A stretch of DNA of 59,735 bases from Actinobacteria bacterium OV450 (GCA_001298555.1 LJCW01000285.1:1-59735); one strand, 5' to 3'. Counted from the first letter of the stretch, positions 42,927-52,177 are shown. The notes: generated by a model from the sequence alone, not told the origin. Numbers and translations are program-made.

Positions 42927-43982
42927 ATGAGTGGGCACGACCACGCGCACGACGACCACGGCCACGCCGCCGGCCACGACCACGGGGGCCACGACCACGG
43001 AGGTCACGACCACGGGGGTCACGGGGGTCACAGCCACGGCGTCTCCGCGGACGCCGACCGGCGCTGGCTGGCCATCGCGCTCGGCCTGATCGGCGCGTTC
43101 ATGGCGGTCGAGGTGGCCGTCGGCATCGTGGCCCAGTCCCTGGCGCTGATCTCCGACGCCGCCCACATGCTCACCGACGCCGTCTCGATCGTCCTCGCGC
43201 TGATCGCGATGCGGCTCGCCGCCCGCCCGGCGCGCGGCGGGTTCACGTACGGCCTCAAGCGCGCGGAGATACTCTCCGCCCAGGCCAACGGGCTCACACT
43301 GCTGCTGCTCGCGGTCTGGCTGGCGTACGAGGCGGTCCGGCGGCTGCTCGATCCGCCGCCGGTGGCGGGCGGGCTGGTCCTGGTGACGGCACTCGCGGGC
43401 ATCGTCGTGAACGTGGCCGCCGCGTGGTGCATCTCCCGGGCGAACCGCTCCTCGCTCGCCGTGGAGGGCGCCTACCAGCACATCCTGAACGACCTGTTCG
43501 CCTTCATCGGCACCGCCGTCGCCGGTCTGATCGTCCTCACCACCGGATTCGTCCAGGCCGACGCCATCGCCACCCTCGTGGTCGTGGTGCTGATGGTCAA
43601 GGCGGGCTACGGGCTGGTCCGCGAGTCCGGCAGGATCTTCCTGGAGGCCGCCCCGGCGCACATGGACCCGGACGCGGTGGGCGACCGGCTGGCCGGGCAC
43701 CCGCCGGTCACCGAGGTGCACGACCTGCACATCTGGACGATCACCTCCGGGCAGGCGGCCCTGTCCGCGCACGTCCTCGTCGAACCGGCCGGTGACTGCC
43801 ACGCCGTGCGCCGCGACCTGGAGCGGCTGCTGGAGAAGGAGTACGGGATCACGCACACCACCCTCCAGGTGGACCACGTGCAGGAGGCGCTGCTCAGCGT
43901 CGGCCGCCACGGCGCGGACCCGGACCCCCACTGCGCGGACGCGCACGGCCCGGTGCACCGCCAGGGTCCGCACGACCACTGA
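42927..43982 (+). CDS. CDF-family divalent metal cation exporter
   Basis: 351 residues. The N-terminus is a histidine-rich metal-binding tail with repeated HDHGG units, six membrane segments follow (about 50-235), then a cytoplasmic ferredoxin-like domain (about 240-325; EVHDLHIWTITSG) and a His/Asp-rich end. The transport site is in ALISDAAHMLTDA and the matching HxxxD of helix 5 (HILNDLFAF), as in zinc exporters ZitB/CzcD. GGGGGA precedes ATG 42927; longer starts upstream lack support. Zinc is likely, other divalent metals possible. Confidence 0.88.
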   Translation: MSGHDHAHDDHGHAAGHDHGGHDHGGHDHGGHGGHSHGVSADADRRWLAIALGLIGAFMAVEVAVGIVAQSLALISDAAHMLTDAVSIVLALIAMRLAARPARGGFTYGLKRAEILSAQANGLTLLLLAVWLAYEAVRRLLDPPPVAGGLVLVTALAGIVVNVAAAWCISRANRSSLAVEGAYQHILNDLFAFIGTAVAGLIVLTTGFVQADAIATLVVVVLMVKAGYGLVRESGRIFLEAAPAHMDPDAVGDRLAGHPPVTEVHDLHIWTITSGQAALSAHVLVEPAGDCHAVRRDLERLLEKEYGITHTTLQVDHVQEALLSVGRHGADPDPHCADAHGPVHRQGPHDH

Positions 43983-44023
43983 CGGCGCACTGAGCGGCCC
44001 GTCCGCGGGGCATACATGGGCGC

Positions 44024-44497
44024 ATGACGCAGAAGCGAAGCGCCGGACTGCTCCTGTTCCGCACGGCCCCGGCGGACGAAGGCATCGAGGTGCTCCTCGG
44101 CCACATGGGCGGACCGTACTGGGAGCACAAGGACGACGGGGGCTGGGCCATCCCGAAGGGCGAGTACGAGGCGGACGAGGCCCCGCTCGACGCGGCCCGC
44201 CGGGAGTTCACGGAGGAGATCGGCCTGCCGCCGCCCGAGGGCCCGTACCTGCCGCTCGGCGAGCTGCGGATCCCGGGCGGAAAGCTGGTGACGATCTGGG
44301 CGGTGCGGGCGGACCTCGATCCGGCGCTGATGGTGCCCGGCACCTTCACGATGGAGTGGCCTCCGCACTCGGGCCGGACCCAGGAGTTCCCCGAGCTGGA
44401 CCGGGTGGCGTGGTTCACTCCCCCGGTGGCCGAAAGCAAGTTGATCCCCTCTCAGATTCCCTTTCTGGAGAGGCTGTTGGGGCTGCAGCGGGGTTGA
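44024..44497 (+). CDS. NUDIX hydrolase
   Basis: 157 residues. The Nudix box is complete: GEYEADE, seven residues, REFTEEIGL. Before it stands GGGWAIPKGE, typical of Ap4A or nucleotide-diphosphate hydrolases acting on NDP-linked substrates, and FTMEWPPHSGRTQEFPELD after it resembles the DR1025/DUF-type group often annotated as bis(5'-nucleosyl)-tetraphosphatase-like. Cytoplasmic. It lies 41 bases past the CDF gene on the same strand. Substrate not decided. Confidence 0.8.
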   Translation: MTQKRSAGLLLFRTAPADEGIEVLLGHMGGPYWEHKDDGGWAIPKGEYEADEAPLDAARREFTEEIGLPPPEGPYLPLGELRIPGGKLVTIWAVRADLDPALMVPGTFTMEWPPHSGRTQEFPELDRVAWFTPPVAESKLIPSQIPFLERLLGLQRG

Positions 44498-44545
44498 CCC
44501 GACCTTGACTTGCCAACAAACCCCACCTGCCTGGACATTGCACGT

Positions 44546-45802
44546 ATGACGAACGTCGTGCTGGTGGGAACCCTGGACACCAAGGGTGTCGAGTACGGCT
44601 GGCTGCGCGAGAGGCTGCTGCGCACCGGCGTCGAAGTGATCATGGTCGACACAGGAATCATGGGCGATCCCCGGGTGCCCGCGGACGTACCGCGCGATGC
44701 GGTCGCCCGGGCCGCGGGAACGGAACTGTCACACCTGCGCACGGCCGCCGACCGGGGTGCGGCCGTGACCGCGATGGCCGAGGGCGCCGAGGCGACGCTC
44801 TTACGCCTGCACGCCGAGGGCCGGCTGCACGCGGTGCTCGCCATAGGCGGCAGCGGCGGGACCTCCATAGCCACCCGGGCGATGCGCGCACTGCCGCTGG
44901 GCGTGCCGAAGCTGATGGTCTCCTCCATGGCGTCCGGGGACGTTGCCCCGTACGTCGGATCCTCGGACATCACGATGATGTACAGCGTGGTGGACATCGC
45001 GGGGATCAACAGCATCTCCGCGCCCGTCCTCGCGAACGCGGTCGAGGCGGCCGCGGGGATGGCCAAAGCCTTCGAACGCTCCTCGACGGACCTGCGCCAC
45101 CCGGCCGGGCTCGGCGCCGGATCCCGCCCGCTGGTCGCGGCGAGCATGGCGGGCGTCACCACGGCCGGCGTGGACGCGGCCCGCGAACGGCTGACGGAAC
45201 TCGGCTACGAGGTGCTGGTCTTCCACGTCAGCGGCACCGGCGGCCGCACCCTGGAGACCCTGGCCGGGCAGGGCGTCTTCGCCGGCGTGCTCGACCTGAC
45301 GCTCAGCGAGCTCGCCGACGACCTGTGCGGCGGCATCCTGACCGCCGGCCCCGACCGGCTCAGCGCCGCCGGGCGGGCCGGGATCCCGCAGGTGGTGAGC
45401 CTGGGGGCACTGGACATGGTGAAGTTCGGCCCGCTGAGGACCCTGCCCGAACGGGCCCGCTACCGGCGGGTCCACGTGCACAACCCGTCCATCACGGTGA
45501 TCCGTACGACCCGCTCAGAATGCGCGGAGCTCGGCCGCCGGGTCGCCGCCAAACTCCGCGCGGCGACCGGACCCACGGCGGTGTGCGTCCCACTCCGCGG
45601 ACTGTCCACGCTCGGTGCGCCGGGCGGCACCTACCATGACCCCGACGCGGACCGGGCCCTGTTCTCGGCGCTGCGCGAGGGGCTGCGGGGCAGCTCCGCC
45701 CGGCTCTACGACTACGACACCCACATCAACGACCCGGCCTTCGGCAGGGCTGCGGCCGACCGGCTGCACGCCATGATCGGCGCCGCGCGGGCCGCGGCCT
45801 GA
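44546..45802 (+). CDS. Tm-1-like ATP-binding domain protein (UPF0261)
   Basis: 418 residues. It starts NVVLVGTLDTKGVEYGWLRE and has the LAIGGSGGTSIATRAMR motif and DLTLSELADDLCGG, all signatures of the Tm-1/UPF0261 family, named after the tomato virus-resistance protein. The family has two domains, an ATP-binding half and a TIM-barrel-like half; many relatives are fused to or next to a phosphoenolpyruvate-hydrolase-like gene, which is absent here. ATG 44546 lacks a ribosome site; GACATT six bases upstream with TTGCCA 18 bases before it hints at a leaderless start. Function unknown in bacteria. Confidence 0.78.
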   Translation: MTNVVLVGTLDTKGVEYGWLRERLLRTGVEVIMVDTGIMGDPRVPADVPRDAVARAAGTELSHLRTAADRGAAVTAMAEGAEATLLRLHAEGRLHAVLAIGGSGGTSIATRAMRALPLGVPKLMVSSMASGDVAPYVGSSDITMMYSVVDIAGINSISAPVLANAVEAAAGMAKAFERSSTDLRHPAGLGAGSRPLVAASMAGVTTAGVDAARERLTELGYEVLVFHVSGTGGRTLETLAGQGVFAGVLDLTLSELADDLCGGILTAGPDRLSAAGRAGIPQVVSLGALDMVKFGPLRTLPERARYRRVHVHNPSITVIRTTRSECAELGRRVAAKLRAATGPTAVCVPLRGLSTLGAPGGTYHDPDADRALFSALREGLRGSSARLYDYDTHINDPAFGRAAADRLHAMIGAARAAA

Positions 45803-45919
45803 GCACCGGGAGAGACGCCCCGTCAGGTTGGGAACCAGCCGTGGCGGAAACCGTGTCCCTGGGTGTGGCTCGGATCGACCGGGCCCGGAACTCGGTGACG
45901 CCACGGACGGGGGCAGACG

Positions 45920-47554
45920 ATGAAGCACGCGTGGACGGTGCCCGGCTACGCGGAGGTCCGCGAACTCGGCTCCGGCGGCAGCGGCCGCGTGGTCCTCGCC
46001 GTCCACGAGGCCACCGGCACGCCGGTCGCGGTGAAATACCTCAGCGACCGGCTGCGCGAGGACCCGGCGTTCGTCGCGGAGTTCCGGGCGGAGGCCCGGC
46101 TGCTCGGCGGACTGGACACCCCCTACGTGGTGCGGCTCTACGAGTACGTCGAGTACACGCAGGCTCCGGGCGGCGCCGCCATCGTGATGGAGCTGGTCGA
46201 CGGGGTGTCCCTGCGCGCCCTGCTGAAGCAGGCCGGGCAGGCCGGACCCGAGGCCGCCCTCGTCGTGCTGAAGGGCTCCCTGCTCGGCCTGGCCGCCGCA
46301 CACCGGGCGGGCGTCGTCCACCGCGACTACAAGCCCGAGAACGTCCTGGTCGCCCCCGACGGCTCCTCGAAGCTGGTGGACTTCGGCATCGCCGCGCGCC
46401 GCGGGACGACTCCCGGGGTGGCGGGCACCCCGGCGTACATGGCCCCCGAGCAGTGGCAGGGCCGTCCGGCCTCGCCCGCCGCCGACGTGTACGCGGCGAC
46501 GGCGACCTTCTTCGAGTGCCTGACCGGCCGCAAGCCGTTCGCCGGGCAGAACTTCGCGGAACTCGCGGTCCAGCACATCGAGGCCCCGGTCCCGGAGACC
46601 GAGGCGCCCGAGCCGGTGCGCCCGCTGATCCGGCGCGGTCTGGCCAAGGCCCCGGAAGCGCGGCCGGAGAACGCCGAGGCGTTCGTGGCGGAGCTGGAGG
46701 GCGTGGCGCTCGCCGCGTACGGGCCGGACTGGGAGGAGCGCGGGCAGCGCAAGCTCGCGGCGCTGGCCGCGCTGCTGCCGCTGCTGTTCCCCTCCGCGGG
46801 CGCTCCGGCCGCCGGGACCACGGCGGTGGCCACGACCACGATCTCCAGTCCCTCGCGCTGGGCACCGGGCCGGCGCGGCCTGGTCGCGGGCGGCGCGGCG
46901 CTGGTCCTGGGGGTGCTCACGGCGCTCACCTACAGTGCGGCCGGCGGGGAGAGCGGCGGGGCCGCCGCGCTGAACGCGTTCGCGACGTCGAGTGCGAGCC
47001 CCGGCGCCACCGGCCCGTCGCCCGCGCCGGGTCCGAGCGTGCCGGCCACGGCCTCGCCGTCGCCCTCCCCCTCGCTGTCCCCTTCCGCGTCCGCCTCCGC
47101 GTCCGCCACGCCGTCGGGCACGCCGAGCCCCACCACGAGTACGAGCCACTCCCCGGCGGCGACGCCGACGACCACCCCGCCGACGACGAGTGCGCCGACC
47201 ACCGCGCCGCCTTCGCCGAAGCCCACGGTGGTCGTCGGCGCGGTGTCCGTCACCCTCCGCGAGACGGGGCCCTCCCTCGGACAGGCGACGGTGACGGTCG
47301 ACGCGAAGGGCACCGCGCCCGTGACGGTGGTCCTGGAGTGGTTCACCGGCAGCGCGGAGGGGAAGCTGGGCACGCCGGACGGCGCCCCCGACACCCTGAC
47401 GTACCAGCCGGGCCGCGCCGCCGCGCCGCTCGTCAAGACCCACACCTTCGACGGCCGGGGCTGCTACTGGGGCGTGCGCGCCACCACCAAGCCCGCCGCC
47501 GGCAACGGATCCCCGACCTCCCAGGTCTACATCAGGAGGTGCACGATCGGATGA
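45920..47554 (+). CDS. Transmembrane Ser/Thr protein kinase
   Basis: A 544-residue receptor-type kinase. Kinase domain about 10-265: GSGGSGRVVLA loop, lysine in VAVKYL, catalytic HRDYKPEN (Tyr where Leu or Val is usual), DFGIA and GTPAYMAPEQ. One membrane helix (about 320-340; GLVAGGAALVLGVLTALTY), a long Ser/Thr/Pro spacer (about 355-435) and an extracellular beta-domain (about 437-544) with TFDGRGCY and a terminal RRC. The next gene starts inside its stop (ATGA) and encodes a membrane protein with a matching ectodomain. It probably senses a wall or surface signal; substrates unknown. Confidence 0.87.
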   Translation: MKHAWTVPGYAEVRELGSGGSGRVVLAVHEATGTPVAVKYLSDRLREDPAFVAEFRAEARLLGGLDTPYVVRLYEYVEYTQAPGGAAIVMELVDGVSLRALLKQAGQAGPEAALVVLKGSLLGLAAAHRAGVVHRDYKPENVLVAPDGSSKLVDFGIAARRGTTPGVAGTPAYMAPEQWQGRPASPAADVYAATATFFECLTGRKPFAGQNFAELAVQHIEAPVPETEAPEPVRPLIRRGLAKAPEARPENAEAFVAELEGVALAAYGPDWEERGQRKLAALAALLPLLFPSAGAPAAGTTAVATTTISSPSRWAPGRRGLVAGGAALVLGVLTALTYSAAGGESGGAAALNAFATSSASPGATGPSPAPGPSVPATASPSPSPSLSPSASASASATPSGTPSPTTSTSHSPAATPTTTPPTTSAPTTAPPSPKPTVVVGAVSVTLRETGPSLGQATVTVDAKGTAPVTVVLEWFTGSAEGKLGTPDGAPDTLTYQPGRAAAPLVKTHTFDGRGCYWGVRATTKPAAGNGSPTSQVYIRRCTIG

Positions 47555-48243
47555 GCGACGACGACTACAGCGCCACCGTCCTCGGCAGCCACTGGTTCAG
47601 CGGGCCGCCCCAGCAGGAGCCCCGCACCCAGCCCCTGCCGCGGCCGGAGTCCCAGCCGGAGTCCGCGACCCGGCCCCTGCCGCAGCCGGACTCCCCGACC
47701 GAGCCTCTGGCACAGCCCCAGCCCCAGCCTCAGGACGTCGTGCCCGACCGGGTCGAGGGGTCGGTCCTGCGCTTCGGGCCCGGGGTGACGGCCGCCCTGC
47801 CGGCCCCGTTCCCCGTGGTCGCCGAACCGGTGGTGCGCCGCCGGCGCGGGGAGTGGCGCCGCTACACCCTGGCCGCGGTCGTCCTGCTGGCGGTGCTCGC
47901 GTACCTGGCCTGGCAGCGGTACGGCCCGGCCCTGGAAGTCCGCGGCGTGACCGTCGCCGCCGCCGGCGCGCAGGGTCCCGGCTGTGACTCCACGGCCGAC
48001 GTGGTGGCCGTCGTACGGACCAACGGGCGGGCGGGGACCCTCACGTACCGGTGGATCCGCTCCGACGGCACCCGCTCCGAGCAGCTCACCGAACGGGTGC
48101 CGGGCGGGCGCAAGGAGGCCCGGCTGCACCTGCTGTGGACCTTCCAGGGCCGGGGCACCTACGCGGCCGAGGCCAAGCTCCAGCTGGTCGCGCCCGCGCA
48201 GCGCACCGCCGCGACGCAGTTCACGTACCGCTGCCCCGGCTGA
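47551..48243 (+). CDS. Single-pass membrane protein with kinase-like ectodomain
   Basis: 230 residues. A cytoplasmic N-terminus rich in Pro, Gln and Glu (about 1-70; PLPRPESQPES-type repeats), one membrane helix (about 107-123; YTLAAVVLLAVLAYLAW) and an extracellular domain (about 130-230) with TFQGRGTY and a final TYRC. These features align with TFDGRGCY and RRC in the preceding kinase, so the two ectodomains are probably related Ig-like folds. AGGAGGT precedes the ATG, which overlaps the kinase stop: translational coupling. The Thr/Ser-rich tail before the helix (SDDDYSATVLGS) could be phosphorylated by it. Family not recognised. Confidence 0.75.
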   Translation: MSDDDYSATVLGSHWFSGPPQQEPRTQPLPRPESQPESATRPLPQPDSPTEPLAQPQPQPQDVVPDRVEGSVLRFGPGVTAALPAPFPVVAEPVVRRRRGEWRRYTLAAVVLLAVLAYLAWQRYGPALEVRGVTVAAAGAQGPGCDSTADVVAVVRTNGRAGTLTYRWIRSDGTRSEQLTERVPGGRKEARLHLLWTFQGRGTYAAEAKLQLVAPAQRTAATQFTYRCPG

Positions 48244-48306
48244 GGGCTGTCGCTCGGGACCTGCTTCCGGATCGGGCCGGCGCCGCCGGTTGTCCGCGCG
48301 GGAGGC

Positions 48307-48334
48307 CCGCAGCCGCTTCGGGGAGCGGCTGCGG
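48307..48334. terminator. Bidirectional 11-bp hairpin
   Basis: CCGCAGCCGCT (48307-48317), six-base loop TCGGGG, AGCGGCTGCGG (48324-48334): a perfect 11-bp stem between two convergent genes that stop at 48243 and 48368. Very probably a shared terminator. Confidence 0.7.
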
Positions 48335-48367
48335 ACCCTTCCTGCCGGCCCGTCCGTGGCAGGCCGT

Positions 48368-49657
48368 TCAGAAGCGGGCGTGGGCGGTGATGTCCGCCTC
48401 GAACTCGCCCGTCATCGCAGGGGTCACCGTCGGCCGGCACTGCGCGACCGCCGCCAGGTAGTCCTGGGTGGAGGCGCCGGGCTGGGCCGCCGCCGCGCCG
48501 CGCGCGCCCACCGCCTCCAGGTCCCGCTCGAAGGACACCTGCGCCGCAATCCGCGCAGCGTGCTCGATGTCGGCCGGGGTGAACAGCTCGCTCGCCGCCA
48601 CCAGCGCCGCCACGTCCACGTCCGGCCGGCCCGCCGTGTGGCGGGACCAGATCGCGGCGCGCGCCCCGGCGTCCGGGGTGCCGATGGGGATCAGGTAGTC
48701 GAAACGCCCGGGCCGCAGGAAGGCCGGGTCCAGGGAGCGGACGGAGTTGGTGGCGCACACCAGCAGCCGCTCGTCGCCCTCCCGGAATCCGGGGATCAGC
48801 TTGAGCAGCTCGTTCGTGACCCCGTGGATCCCGCCGGGCTGCGCGGGCTCGGTGCGCACGGGAGCGATCTCCTCGACCTCGTCGATGAAGACGAGGACCC
48901 GCTCCAGCTCGGCGATCCGGGCGAAGGCGTCGCGCAGTGCGGCGGCGAGGTTTCCCTCGTCGGCGAGGCGGGAGGGCAGCAGTTCCACGAAGGGCCAGCC
49001 GAGCCGGGAGGCGATGGCCCGGGCGAAGGTGGTCTTGCCGGTGCCGGGCGGGCCGAAGAGGGTGATCGCGCGCGGCGGCCGCACACCGTGCGCGGCGGCC
49101 CGCTCGGGCTCGGCGAGCGGGAGGACGACGCGCCGCTCTATGAGGTCCTTCTCGTGCTCCATGCCGGCGACCTTGGTCCACAGGTCGTTGGGGAGGAAGC
49201 GGCCGCCGAGGTCGTCGAGCAGGCCGGCCGCCGGTCCGTGCAGCGGCTCCGTCTTCTCGAAGTAGGCGACGGCGGGCTGGCGCGTGTACCCGGCGTTGAG
49301 GAGGCCCTCGCCGAGCAGGTCCTCCTCGGGCAGGACGTACGCGATCCGCCCGACGCGGGCGGCGATCAGCCGCCGCTCCAGCTCGACGAGGAGGGCGCTG
49401 GCCAGGCCCCGGCCGCGCCAGCCCGCGGCGATGGCGATCCGCATCACCCAGGCCCGCTCGCCGGTGACGCAGGCGAGGGCCGCGCCGATCGGGACGCCCT
49501 GGTGGACGGCGACCACGCAGGGCTGCCGGCCGGTGAGGGCGCTGATGCACTCGGCGAGCGAGAAGACGGACTCCTGACCGAGTTCGGCCGTGGTGTCGAT
49601 CAGGTGGACCACCGCGGCGAGATCACTCTCGCGGTAGTCGTGGATGAGCCAGTTCAC
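48368..49657 (-). CDS. GNAT acetyltransferase fused to an AAA+ ATPase
   Basis: 429 residues. Residues about 1-135 form a GNAT domain (motif A MRIAIAAGWRGRGLASALL). Residues about 160-400 are an AAA+ ATPase: Walker A GPPGTGKT (202-209), Walker B VLVFIDEVEE (about 254-263), sensor-1 Asn in CATNSVRS, and arginine fingers in LRPGRFD, closest to the FtsH/p97-type AAA group. Such GNAT-AAA proteins occur in Streptomyces, but their role is not established. An ATP-driven remodeler that acetylates or is regulated by acetyl-CoA is inference. It starts at ATG 49657, 160 bases from the divergent glycosyltransferase. Confidence 0.8.
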   Translation of the reverse strand: MNWLIHDYRESDLAAVVHLIDTTAELGQESVFSLAECISALTGRQPCVVAVHQGVPIGAALACVTGERAWVMRIAIAAGWRGRGLASALLVELERRLIAARVGRIAYVLPEEDLLGEGLLNAGYTRQPAVAYFEKTEPLHGPAAGLLDDLGGRFLPNDLWTKVAGMEHEKDLIERRVVLPLAEPERAAAHGVRPPRAITLFGPPGTGKTTFARAIASRLGWPFVELLPSRLADEGNLAAALRDAFARIAELERVLVFIDEVEEIAPVRTEPAQPGGIHGVTNELLKLIPGFREGDERLLVCATNSVRSLDPAFLRPGRFDYLIPIGTPDAGARAAIWSRHTAGRPDVDVAALVAASELFTPADIEHAARIAAQVSFERDLEAVGARGAAAAQPGASTQDYLAAVAQCRPTVTPAMTGEFEADITAHARF

Positions 49658-49816
49658 CGGGTACCGCCCCTCGTTCGTGCTGCTTGTGGCGAGGCTAGGG
49701 GCGGGCGGGCCGGGCGATCACGCTCCGCGGCGCACAACAGCCGGCCCGAAAGCCGCCGCCGCGTCCATAGACTGATGCCGTCCCCCGAACAGCCGATCGA
49801 GGATCTGCACGCCTTC

Positions 49817-51277
49817 ATGACTTCCGACATCTCCCGAACACCGACCGGTCCGCGCCGGCACATCGTGTGGCTGGTTCCGGTCCTGTGGACCCTGGCCCTC
49901 GGCCTGTGGGGGCTGTCCCGGCAGGACAGCGTGTGGCGGGACGAGGCGGCGACCTGGCAGGTGGCGCGCCGGTCGTCCGGCGAGATATGGGACATGCTCG
50001 GCAACGTCGACGCCGTGCACGGGCTGTACTACCTGCTGATGCACGGGCTCTTCGGGCTCTTCGGGCCGGGTACGACGACGCTGCGGCTGCCGTCGGTGCT
50101 CGCGGTGGCGGCGGCCGCGGCCTGCGTGGCCGTGACCGGGCGGCGGCTGGCCGGCTTCTGGGCGGGGCTGGGCGGCGGGCTGGCGCTCGGGCTGCTGCCC
50201 GCCGTGCAGTTCTACCTCCAGGAGGGCCGGCCGTACGCGCTGGTCGCGGCCGGCGCCGGGCTGTCGACGCTGCTCCTGGTGTCGCTGCTGTCGGCGCCGG
50301 ACGGCCGGCGGGCCCGGACGCGGTGGACGGGGTACGCGCTCGCCGTGCTGGTGTGCGCACTGCTGAACTGGCTGTCGCTGCTGATCCTGCCCGCGCACGC
50401 GGCGACGCTGTGGTGGGCGCGGGCCGGGCGCGGGGTGTGGCTGCGCTGGACGGCGTACGGGGCGTGCGCCGTCGCGGGGGCGTTGCCGCTGGTGCTGTTC
50501 AGCCGGAGCCAGTCCGACCAGGTGTCGTGGATACCGCCGCTGACCTGGCACATGATGATCGGCCCGGCGATCCTGCTGGCCGTGGGCGGCGTCTGCGCCC
50601 TTGCGGACCGGCCGCGTGCCGGGCGGCTGTCGGCGACGGCGGTGGGGCTGCCGCTGCTGGCCGTGCCGCAGCTGGGCCTGATCGGGATCTCCCTGGTCCA
50701 GCCGCTGTTCCTGGACCGGTACGTGCTGTTCAGCATGCTGGGGCTGGCCCTGCTGATCGGTGCGGGTCTGGGCGCTGCCGTACGGGCCCTCCGGCCGCGG
50801 TCCCCGCGGGCGGCGGTCCTGCTCGTGCCGGGCGTGGTGGGTGTCGCGGTGGTGGCGCTGCTGCCGGTGGAGCTGGGCAAGCGGGCTCCGGCCAGCCGGG
50901 TCGACGACGTGCTGTCGGTGGCCGGGGAGGTGGCCCGGCTCGGGCGGCCCGGGGACGCGGTGCTGTTCGTACCGGCCGCCCGGCGGGACACGGCGCTGGT
51001 CTCGCCGGGTGCCTTCGCGGGGCTGGTGGACGTGGCCCTGGAACGCAGTCCGGTGGATTCGGCCACCCTCAAGGGCGAGGAGGCGGACCCGGCGCGGATC
51101 CGGGCGGCGCTGCTCGGGCAGCGGCGGGTGCTGCTGGTGACGGACGCGGCGCAGGTGGCGAAGCCGTCGGGCGCCGCCCGGGACGCGGCGAAGGCGGCGG
51201 TGCTCGCGCAGCGGTTCCGGGCGGTGGAGGACCGCCAGGTCCGGGGCCGCCGCGTGACGGTGTACGAGCGCCGGTAG
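49817..51277 (+). CDS. Membrane glycosyltransferase, GT39-like (GT-C fold)
   Basis: 486 residues with about 10-12 membrane segments. After a short cytoplasmic head the first external loop has WRDEAATWQVA, the Asp-Glu signature of GT-C enzymes that use polyprenyl-phosphate sugars, then GLYYLLMHGLF and FYLQEGRPYALV. The C-terminal part (about 385-486) is soluble. I start at ATG 49817 with GAGGA upstream; ATG 49775 in the same frame would add 14 residues. Probably decorates a cell-surface protein or glycan; acceptor unknown. It converges on the hydrolase with an 11-base gap. Confidence 0.78.
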   Translation: MTSDISRTPTGPRRHIVWLVPVLWTLALGLWGLSRQDSVWRDEAATWQVARRSSGEIWDMLGNVDAVHGLYYLLMHGLFGLFGPGTTTLRLPSVLAVAAAAACVAVTGRRLAGFWAGLGGGLALGLLPAVQFYLQEGRPYALVAAGAGLSTLLLVSLLSAPDGRRARTRWTGYALAVLVCALLNWLSLLILPAHAATLWWARAGRGVWLRWTAYGACAVAGALPLVLFSRSQSDQVSWIPPLTWHMMIGPAILLAVGGVCALADRPRAGRLSATAVGLPLLAVPQLGLIGISLVQPLFLDRYVLFSMLGLALLIGAGLGAAVRALRPRSPRAAVLLVPGVVGVAVVALLPVELGKRAPASRVDDVLSVAGEVARLGRPGDAVLFVPAARRDTALVSPGAFAGLVDVALERSPVDSATLKGEEADPARIRAALLGQRRVLLVTDAAQVAKPSGAARDAAKAAVLAQRFRAVEDRQVRGRRVTVYERR

Positions 51278-51288
51278 CGGGGAGGCCG

Positions 51289-52107
51289 TCAGGCGGCGCG
51301 GGCCCCGGCGGCGTGCGAGTCCAGCCAGGACAGCGAGGCGCGGGCCAGGTCGGGCCAGCCGTGGTCGACGGTCAGGGAGTGGCCGCGGTCCTCGAAGCAC
51401 TGGTACTCGGTGGTCGCGTGCGAGTGCTGGTACTGCTGGTAGGTCGAGCGGGTCAGCAGGTCCGGGACGGTGTGGTCGAGCCTGCCGGACAGCAGGAGCA
51501 GCGGGCCGCGGGTCTCGTTCCCGGTGTCGACCTCGGCCGGGGAGTGCGGGGTGAAGTTGCCGAGTGCCAGCTGGAACAGCGGGCGGGCGGTGCTCGGGAT
51601 CGTCCACTCCTCGTACAGTTCCTCGGACTCCTCCTCGGACACGGCGTTGGCGAAGCCGTAGCGGAACTGCTCGCGGTTCAGCGATACGGACCGGCGGGTG
51701 TTCCCGGGGTCGCGCAGGACCGCGAACGTCGACCTGGCCTGGGCAGGGGCGATCGCCTTGACACCCTTGATCTGCCCCGGGCAGATGGCCACCGCGGCAT
51801 CGGCGAGGCCCTGGCCGAGCAGGTGCTGGGCGATGAACCCGCCGACCGAGTGCCCGACGAGGACGGGCCGGACCGGCAGTTCGCGGATCACCTTGGCGTG
51901 CGCGTCGGAGATCTCGACGAGCCCGACCCCGGCCTGGTCGTCCGGCCGGCGGCGGGCCTCGGCGACGGTGTCGGGAACCCCGGGCCACTCCGGCAGGACG
52001 GGCTCGTACCCGGCTTCGGCGAAGGTGTCCGCCCAGCCCTCCCAGCTCGTGGAGTGCAGCCAGAGGCCGTGGATGAACACCACGGGCGTGCGGCGCGGTG
52101 CGGTCAT
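51289..52107 (-). CDS. Alpha/beta hydrolase
   Basis: 272 residues. Oxyanion strand VVFIHGLWLHSTSW, nucleophile elbow GHSVGG (Ser present), acid LSGRLDHTVP and histidine in EDRGHSLTVDHGW: an intact triad. AGGAGG lies eight bases before ATG 52107, deciding the start. Related Streptomyces proteins are annotated simply as alpha/beta hydrolases; esterase, lipase or haloperoxidase-like roles are open. Cytoplasmic, as there is no signal peptide. Confidence 0.83.
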   Translation of the reverse strand: MTAPRRTPVVFIHGLWLHSTSWEGWADTFAEAGYEPVLPEWPGVPDTVAEARRRPDDQAGVGLVEISDAHAKVIRELPVRPVLVGHSVGGFIAQHLLGQGLADAAVAICPGQIKGVKAIAPAQARSTFAVLRDPGNTRRSVSLNREQFRYGFANAVSEEESEELYEEWTIPSTARPLFQLALGNFTPHSPAEVDTGNETRGPLLLLSGRLDHTVPDLLTRSTYQQYQHSHATTEYQCFEDRGHSLTVDHGWPDLARASLSWLDSHAAGARAA

Positions 52108-52177
52108 GACGGGACACCTCCTGGCCCCCCTGGCGCCTCTGCCAGTCTCGCCCGCGGCGCGCGCCGCCGCCACGCGC

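Noticed and set aside
47984..49774. Long N-terminal extension of the glycosyltransferase frame
   Set aside because: It runs antisense to the GNAT-AAA+ gene; recognisable glycosyltransferase sequence begins only after ATG 49775/49817.
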